A DNA stretch of 49,812 bases from contig CALJHG010000070.1 of the NCBI GenBank assembly GCA_938075585.1, forward strand, positions 1 through 49,812, written 5' to 3'. Below the pieces are notes generated by a model. That model was given only the letters and a program-made list of their open reading frames with translations. It made no database searches and was not told where the DNA came from. Shown here in pieces: positions 44,675 through 49,812 of the stretch (its first letter is position 1; every line of letters starts with the position of its first letter). The stretch comes from an uncultured Gammaproteobacteria bacterium (GTDB lineage Bacteria > Pseudomonadota > Gammaproteobacteria > Ga0077536). The translations under genes were made by a program, and so were the position numbers.

Positions 44675-47600
44675 TCATAGCCTCCAGAATTGCGTCTTCT
44701 TCAGATAATCCAGAATCTAGTGCGGCTTCAATATTTTGGAGCACGCGTTTATAGTCTTTTGGCATGACTTTAATAAAATCATTCGTAGTAGAGGGCCAAG
44801 TTTCTAGCATTTTGATGGCAACTGTACTACCGGTATACTTGGCATGGTTGTCAATTAAATTCTTTAACATATTTTGATCATCAATTTGGAGAGGTTCTAG
44901 CAGAATCATTTCCATATTACAGCGCGATTGGAATGTTTTATCAGGATCATATACAAATGCTACTCCCCCTGACATTCCAGCACCAAAATTCCTACCGGTT
45001 CGCCCTAAAATAGCTATAATTCCGCCTGTCATATATTCGCATCCATGGTCTCCGATACCTTCAATAACCGCTTTAGCTCCGCTATTTCTGACAGCAAATC
45101 GTTCTCCTCCGATTCCTCTGAAATAAGCCTCTCCATCGGTTGCACCATAAAGCGCCACGTTACCTATAATAATATTATCCTCAGCAATAAAAGTTGACTT
45201 CTTATCCGGATAAACCACTATTTTACCACCTGATAATCCTTTTCCTATGTAGTCGTTGGAGTCTCCTTCAAGGTGCATAGAAATTCCTTTAGGTATAAAT
45301 GCAGAAAAGCTTTGACCTGCTGAACCTGTAAAATGCAATTTTATAGTGTCTTCAGGTAAGCCAGTTCCTCCATAACGCCGAGTGATTTCCGATCCAAGTA
45401 ACGTACCCACTGTCCGATTAATATTGCGTATATCGAGGGAAATATTCACAGGGATTTGTTGTTCTATCGCTTTTTTGCATAAAGGAATGATTTTAGTTCT
45501 ATCAAGCGACTTATCTAGATTATGATCTTGAGAACAGGTATTTCTGAGGGGGCTACCGTTGTTTTCTACCTTGTGAAGTATTGGCGAAAGATCGAGACCC
45601 TCTGCTTTCCAATGCTCGGTTACCATGACAGTATCGAGTAGGTCTGATCGCCCCACTAAATCTTCTACCCGCCTGATACCAAGCGAAGCCATGTATTCTC
45701 GCATTTCGGTTGCAATATAACGGAAAAAATTCTCTACAAATTCAGGTTTGCCCGAGAATTTCTTTCTGAGCTGGGGATCTTGAGTGGCGACTCCCACCGG
45801 ACAAGTATTAAGGTGACAAACTCTCATCATAACGCATCCCATAACCACCAACGGAGCGGTCGAGAAGCCGTATTCTTCGGCTCCTAGCATGGCTGCAATA
45901 ATACAGTCGCGTCCAGTTTTCATTTGACCATCTACTTGAACAACCACTCGATCACGCAAATTGTTTAAAATAAGAGTTTGCTGTGTCTCTGCGAGTCCTA
46001 GTTCCCAAGGTACTCCCGTGTGTTTTAGAGATGTCACAGGAGACGCCCCCGTCCCACCATCGTAACCCGATATTAGTATGACATCCGAGAAAGCCTTTGC
46101 GACTCCTGCCGCAACCGTTCCTACTCCTACTTCGGAGACTAATTTAGTATGGATACGTGCATTAGGATTAGCGTTCTTTAGGTCGTGTATTAATTGCGCT
46201 AAATCTTCTATCGAATAAATATCGTGGTGAGGTGGAGGTGATATTAGACCTACTCCTGGAGTAGAGTGGCGCACTTTTGCAATCCATGGGTATACTTTAT
46301 GGCCCGGCAATTGACCGCCTTCGCCCGGTTTCGCGCCCTGAGCCATTTTTATCTGGAGATCGTCAGCATTCACCAAATATTCGCTCGTCACTCCAAAGCG
46401 TCCAGACGCTATCTGTTTAATCGCACTTCTTTTAGAGTCTCCATTTTTATCAACTGAGAATCTTTTTGGATCTTCACCACCTTCTCCGGTGTTCGATCTT
46501 CCACCTACTCTATTTAAACCTATTGCAAGTGTTTCATGTGCCTCGCTACTGATTGACCCGTATGACATTGCACCGCTGTGAAATCTTTTCATGATAGATT
46601 CTTCGGACTCAACTTCAGAGAGATCTATTGGTTCGACGATCTTCCGGAACTTGAAAAGACCGCGTAGAGTTGATCTGTTCTCACTTTGATCGTCGACAGC
46701 ACGAGTATATTCTTTGAAGATCGAGTATTGTCCTGAACGAGTAGAATGCTGCAGTTTGAAGACTGTCTCGGGATTGAATAAATGGTGTTCACCGTCCCGT
46801 CTCCATTGATACTCGCCACCAGACTCGAGTTCTAAGTTTTTTACGGTTCTGCTGGGCCAAGCTTTACTGTGGCGTAATTTTAACTCATTCTCTATTACCT
46901 TTAAGTTAACACCGCTAATTTTTGACGAAGTTCCGGGAAAATATTTTTCAACCAACTCATTATCTAGCCCCACGGCTTCAAATATTTGCGCCCCCTTGTA
47001 AGACTGTATAGTCGAAATTCCCATTTTAGACATTATTTTGATGAGTCCAGTGTTGATTGCTTTTACGTAGTTCTCAATCGCTTTTACATAGGGGTCACAA
47101 TTAACAGCATTAATACTGATGATATTGTCTGCCAGCATTGTTTCGATGCTATCCATCGCTAGGTAGGGATTAATTGCATCCGCTCCAAAACCTAAAAGCA
47201 CCGCGAAGTGGTGGACCTCTCGGGGTTCTCCTGACTCTATTATGAGACCTACCTTGGCTCGATTTCCAGTTTCAACTAAGTACTGGTGTACTTTCGAGAC
47301 GATTAAGGCTGAAGGAATTGCCGTTCTATTTTCTCCAACATTTCTGTCCGATAATATTATGTATCCGCACCCCTCCGTTGCGGCGGTATCAGCAGTCATT
47401 GCGATTTCATCAATTACTTTCTCTATGTTGCCATCCAGTGAATATGTTATATCGATTTTTTTTGTTGAGAACACTGCTGTAGAAACTTCGCTCAGCGTAG
47501 CTAAATCTTGATTTTTTAAAATCGGAGAATCTAAGAAAAGCCGCGAGCAGTTGTTTTGGCTATAAGCCAGTAAATTATGTTCAGGCCCGACGAATAGCGA

Positions 47601-49253
47601 TACTTGAGTAACTAGTTTCTCTCTTATGCCGTCGAGAGGTGGATTAGTTACTTGGGCGAATAACTGTTTAAAGTAGTCGTACAGTAATCTAGGGCGATTA
47701 GACAATACGGCGAGCGCAGTATCAGTTCCCATTGAGCCGATCGCCTCACTACCATTTTCCGCCATAGGGCTAATAAGCATTCGGAGATCTTCCTGTGAGT
47801 AGCCGAAGTTCGCCTGATACTCAACTAAAGTTCGCGAAATAATTGAATCAGGTGCTTCAGCCTGAGGCAGGTCATCAAGACATATTTTGGAATCCTCAAG
47901 CCATTTTGCGTAAGGATATTGGTTAATATATCTTTCCTTAAGTTCAGCATCTTCTATTATTCGGCCTTCTTTAGTGTCGACAAGAAAAATGCGTCCAGGC
48001 TGGAGTCGGCCTTTATATTTTATATTTTCGGGCGGCAGTTGAAGTACTCCCGCCTCTGAAGCCATTATTACGACATCATCATTTGTGACGTAGTAGCGGC
48101 TGGGCCGCAAGCCATTCCGATCTAAGATTGCTCCTATTGATAATCCATCAGTGAAAGAAATTGATGCAGGGCCGTCCCATGCCTCCATCATACATGAATG
48201 GTACTCATAGAATGCCTTGCGGTCTTTGTCCATGGCATCATGCCCGCTCCAAGCTTCTGGTACCATCATCAAGATAGCTAAGGGGAGCGGTCGACCTGCC
48301 ATGTGCAAGAATTCCAAGACTTGATCAAATGATGCAGTATCAGAATTTCCTTCCAGAACGATAGGGAAAAGTTTTTCAAGATCATCACCTAAAAGGCTAG
48401 ATTCACACAGCGCTTCCCGCGCTTTCATCCAGTTACTATTGCCCTTGACCGTATTGATTTCACCGTTGTGCGCGATAAATCTAAATGGTTGGGCCAAAGG
48501 CCATGACGGAAACGTGTTAGTTGAGAACCGTTGGTGGACCAGTGCTAGTGCGGTTTTTATCCTAGGATCTTTTAGATCAGGGAACACTACCTCGAGTTGA
48601 TCTCCAATTAACATTCCTTTATAAACTAGTGTTTTGCAAGAAAGACTCGGTAAATAAAAAGAACTCTTTTGGGAGAGATTTCCACTCCAGATCACATGCT
48701 CCGCAGTCTTTCGAATGACATAAAGTTTTCGTTCAAAATCCTCAATATTTCTACAAGCAGGATCTTTGCCGATAAATATCTGTGTGAAATATGGACGAGA
48801 CGAACGGGCGATATGACCGAGACAGGCGTCATCGGTAGGTACATTCCGTAGGCCCAGAAATTGCTGATTTTCACGTTTAATAATAGTTTTGATTTCTTTA
48901 AGGCACGCATCTTTCTCACCTGCGTCGTTGGGAAGAAATATAAAGCCTGTTCCGTAGTGGCCTTCCGGCGGTAAATTTATATCTAAGAGGCTCGCTTCTT
49001 CTCTAAGGAATTCGTCAGGTATCTGGATCAGTATGCCTGCCCCATCACCGGTGTTAGTTTCCGAACCTGTGGCGCCTCTATGTAACAAATTCTTAAGTAC
49101 AGTCAGCGCTTCACTAACTATTTGGTTAGATTTTATTCCTTTTATGTTGGCAACAAATCCGAGACCACAGGAGTCATGTTCGTTACTATCATCGTACAAG
49201 CCAACGCTTTGTGGGCGGCCGGTATGCGGGAATTTTGATTTAACATGGCTCAT
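44667..49253 (-). CDS. gltB: Glutamate synthase (NADPH) large subunit
   Basis: Makes two glutamates from glutamine and 2-oxoglutarate. At 1528 residues it is full length. A short propeptide precedes the nucleophile Cys29 in [13 protein letters not shown] of the class II amidotransferase domain (about 29-430). A central linker domain follows. The FMN synthase domain (about 830-1240) includes [26 protein letters not shown] and the 3Fe-4S cysteines in [20 protein letters not shown] right-handed beta-helix domain (about 1270-1500) carries repeats such as [11 protein letters not shown]. The upstream region holds a predicted promoter and an inverted repeat. Confidence 0.98.
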   Translation of the reverse strand: MSHVKSKFPHTGRPQSVGLYDDSNEHDSCGLGFVANIKGIKSNQIVSEALTVLKNLLHRGATGSETNTGDGAGILIQIPDEFLREEASLLDINLPPEGHYGTGFIFLPNDAGEKDACLKEIKTIIKRENQQFLGLRNVPTDDACLGHIARSSRPYFTQIFIGKDPACRNIEDFERKLYVIRKTAEHVIWSGNLSQKSSFYLPSLSCKTLVYKGMLIGDQLEVVFPDLKDPRIKTALALVHQRFSTNTFPSWPLAQPFRFIAHNGEINTVKGNSNWMKAREALCESSLLGDDLEKLFPIVLEGNSDTASFDQVLEFLHMAGRPLPLAILMMVPEAWSGHDAMDKDRKAFYEYHSCMMEAWDGPASISFTDGLSIGAILDRNGLRPSRYYVTNDDVVIMASEAGVLQLPPENIKYKGRLQPGRIFLVDTKEGRIIEDAELKERYINQYPYAKWLEDSKICLDDLPQAEAPDSIISRTLVEYQANFGYSQEDLRMLISPMAENGSEAIGSMGTDTALAVLSNRPRLLYDYFKQLFAQVTNPPLDGIREKLVTQVSLFVGPEHNLLAYSQNNCSRLFLDSPILKNQDLATLSEVSTAVFSTKKIDITYSLDGNIEKVIDEIAMTADTAATEGCGYIILSDRNVGENRTAIPSALIVSKVHQYLVETGNRAKVGLIIESGEPREVHHFAVLLGFGADAINPYLAMDSIETMLADNIISINAVNCDPYVKAIENYVKAINTGLIKIMSKMGISTIQSYKGAQIFEAVGLDNELVEKYFPGTSSKISGVNLKVIENELKLRHSKAWPSRTVKNLELESGGEYQWRRDGEHHLFNPETVFKLQHSTRSGQYSIFKEYTRAVDDQSENRSTLRGLFKFRKIVEPIDLSEVESEESIMKRFHSGAMSYGSISSEAHETLAIGLNRVGGRSNTGEGGEDPKRFSVDKNGDSKRSAIKQIASGRFGVTSEYLVNADDLQIKMAQGAKPGEGGQLPGHKVYPWIAKVRHSTPGVGLISPPPHHDIYSIEDLAQLIHDLKNANPNARIHTKLVSEVGVGTVAAGVAKAFSDVILISGYDGGTGASPVTSLKHTGVPWELGLAETQQTLILNNLRDRVVVQVDGQMKTGRDCIIAAMLGAEEYGFSTAPLVVMGCVMMRVCHLNTCPVGVATQDPQLRKKFSGKPEFVENFFRYIATEMREYMASLGIRRVEDLVGRSDLLDTVMVTEHWKAEGLDLSPILHKVENNGSPLRNTCSQDHNLDKSLDRTKIIPLCKKAIEQQIPVNISLDIRNINRTVGTLLGSEITRRYGGTGLPEDTIKLHFTGSAGQSFSAFIPKGISMHLEGDSNDYIGKGLSGGKIVVYPDKKSTFIAEDNIIIGNVALYGATDGEAYFRGIGGERFAVRNSGAKAVIEGIGDHGCEYMTGGIIAILGRTGRNFGAGMSGGVAFVYDPDKTFQSRCNMEMILLEPLQIDDQNMLKNLIDNHAKYTGSTVAIKMLETWPSTTNDFIKVMPKDYKRVLQNIEAALDSGLSEEDAILEAMNG

Positions 49254-49445
49254 ATTTTATTGACGAAATCTCCAACTTTTTCATCTGCTTACACCGCAGC
49301 AAATAACGCACGCTAGCTTTGGCCGGCGAAAGTTTTTAACAAAATTAAGGTTAATTAGTACTTTATTTTTGATAACCTAAACTGATCATTTCACAGGCGA
49401 ATCCTACATAAATGAATTCGACCGAGTGAAACTTTGTATCCTCTC

Positions 49446-49474
49446 ATTTTATAAGATCTAGCCCTTGATGTCAT
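49446..49474 (-). promoter_or_regulatory. Predicted sigma70 promoter of gltBD
   Basis: On the minus strand ATGACA (49469-49474, 5/6 match to -35) is separated by exactly 17 bases from TAAAAT (49446-49451, 5/6 match to -10). Transcription would start near 49439, giving a long untranslated leader to the gltB ATG. It is the best promoter-like pair I found in this gap. Confidence 0.5.
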
Positions 49475-49529
49475 GTTGATACATACATGTCATAAAAGTC
49501 CTACGTATGAGGGGTTCACTTGTATCAAC
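49475..49529. repeat. Nested inverted repeat immediately upstream of the predicted gltB -35 box
   Basis: GTTGATACA (49475-49483) and TGTATCAAC (49521-49529) are perfect 9-bp inverted arms, 46 bp apart start to start. Inside them TCATA (49490-49494) and TATGA (49506-49510) form a second inverted pair. The outer left arm abuts the predicted -35 box, the usual position for an activator site. It could be a regulator-binding pair or, if transcribed from aroB, an RNA hairpin. Confidence 0.55.
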
Positions 49530-49607
49530 GATTAAGGGTTTAATTTAAAAAATAAATCTACAATTTATACAGAAGATAGCAACAAATAGCGATTTTTGTC
49601 ACCAATT

Positions 49608-49812
49608 TTAACGATTATCGTAGTTTTTTAGAGTTGTCATTAACACTTCGTTCGGATATTCGTCGGTTATGAAGGCTTCGCCTAAACTTTTTAACAAAAC
49701 TAGTCGGATGTTATTGTTAAGATTTTTTTTGTCCCTGCTCATGAGGTCTAAAAAATCTTGCGGTTTCATTGTGTTGGGTGGTTCAGTCGGTAAGCTAAAT
49801 TTTTTTAATAAT
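49608..49812 (-). CDS. aroB: 3-dehydroquinate synthase, C-terminal end (start outside window)
   Basis: An open frame enters from the right edge and ends with TAA at 49608-49610. The visible 67 complete codons read LPTEPPNTMKPQDFLDLMSRDKKNLN, then NIRLVLLKSLGEAF, ending in a short helix. The MxRDKKxxxxxxRLVLxxxxGEA pattern is the conserved C-terminal segment of AroB, including the basic residues near the active site. The order aroB-gltB-gltD-hemE supports the call. It is too short for the ORF track and lacks an ATG in the window. Confidence 0.88.
   Translation of the reverse strand, partial: LLKKFSLPTEPPNTMKPQDFLDLMSRDKKNLNNNIRLVLLKSLGEAFITDEYPNEVLMTTLKNYDNR

Larger units (their letters stand above)
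49254..49607. other. Non-coding region between aroB and gltB
   Basis: About 354 bases without a convincing ORF. It contains, in gltB direction, an AT-rich stretch after aroB, an inverted repeat (49475-49529), a predicted sigma70 promoter (49446-49474) and a leader of about 185 bases before the gltB ATG. In pseudomonad relatives a DamX/SPOR-domain gene sits here; none is present. No tRNA or recognisable riboswitch was found. Confidence 0.7.

Noticed and set aside
49311-49336. GC-rich CTTTGGCCGGCGAAAG followed by TTTTT as a terminator
   Set aside because: The arms are nearly palindromic but leave no loop, and the T-run is on the strand opposite to both aroB and gltB transcription.
1-49812. CRISPR array, prophage, insertion sequence, integron or defence island
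   Set aside because: No regularly spaced repeats, transposase, integrase, or defence-type proteins were seen; nearly all space is taken by conserved single-copy genes.

Overview
This is a compact, AT-leaning chromosomal segment (roughly 40-43% GC by eye) from a gammaproteobacterium. The gene content is almost entirely housekeeping. Neighbourhoods resemble the Pseudomonas/Cellvibrio side of the class: rpe-gph-trpGDC, perM-dapA-bamC-MBL hydrolase, der-bamB-yfgM-hisS-rlmN-ndk, cysE-iscR, valS-holC-pepA with a divergent lpt gene, pcnB-folK-panC, miaB-phoH-ybeY-corC-lnt and aroB-gltBD-hemE. Very short spacers, overlapping gene ends and the absence of transposons, prophage, CRISPR or toxin modules suggest a modest, streamlined, probably free-living (perhaps marine) genome. 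That placement is inference; no rRNA lies in the window.

Layout. 1-507: 3' end of tatC. 514-2752: rpiA and ilvA, divergent. 2859-3293: a VOC-family gene, meeting the tryptophan operon tail to tail. 3286-7092 (minus): rpe-gph-trpG-trpD-trpC. 7300-8361 (minus): queG. 8524-12564 (plus): AI-2E permease, dapA, bamC and an MBL-fold hydrolase. 12582-18828 (minus): ndk-rlmN-hisS-yfgM-bamB-der. 18946-25173 (minus): an iron-sulfur operon iscR-iscA/sufA-sufB-sufC-sufD-sufS-sufT, with cysE upstream. 26281-26631: a SnoaL/NTF2-like gene. 26657-31450 (minus): pepA-holC-valS. 31591-32640: lptG; then an RDD membrane protein and tRNA-Glu(CUC) on the minus strand. 33263-41294 (plus): pcnB-folK-panC-miaB-phoH-ybeY-corC-lnt. 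41268-49253 (minus): gltB-gltD-hemE-DUF368. 49608-49812: the C-terminal end of aroB.

How the genes work together. Envelope biogenesis is strongly represented: TatC export, BamB/BamC outer-membrane protein assembly, LptG lipopolysaccharide export, Lnt lipoprotein maturation, and a DUF368 protein of the family linked to polyprenyl-phosphate recycling. Fe-S biogenesis is carried by a SUF operon headed by IscR, and a good type-1 IscR site overlaps the iscR promoter. Several clients of that pathway are in the window (QueG, RlmN, MiaB, GltB/GltD, IscR itself). Amino-acid metabolism includes tryptophan, isoleucine, lysine, cysteine and glutamate genes.

The most notable pattern is that several conserved operons each lack internal or end genes, with tight junctions where they would be expected: trpE between gph and trpG, lptF before lptG, panB between folK and panC, pilF/rodZ/ispG between rlmN and hisS, damX between aroB and gltB, and purC after the MBL gene. 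I see no clearly novel defence or mobile system. The best regulatory signals are the IscR site, an inverted repeat just upstream of a predicted gltB promoter, and a three-part repeat at the corC-lnt junction.
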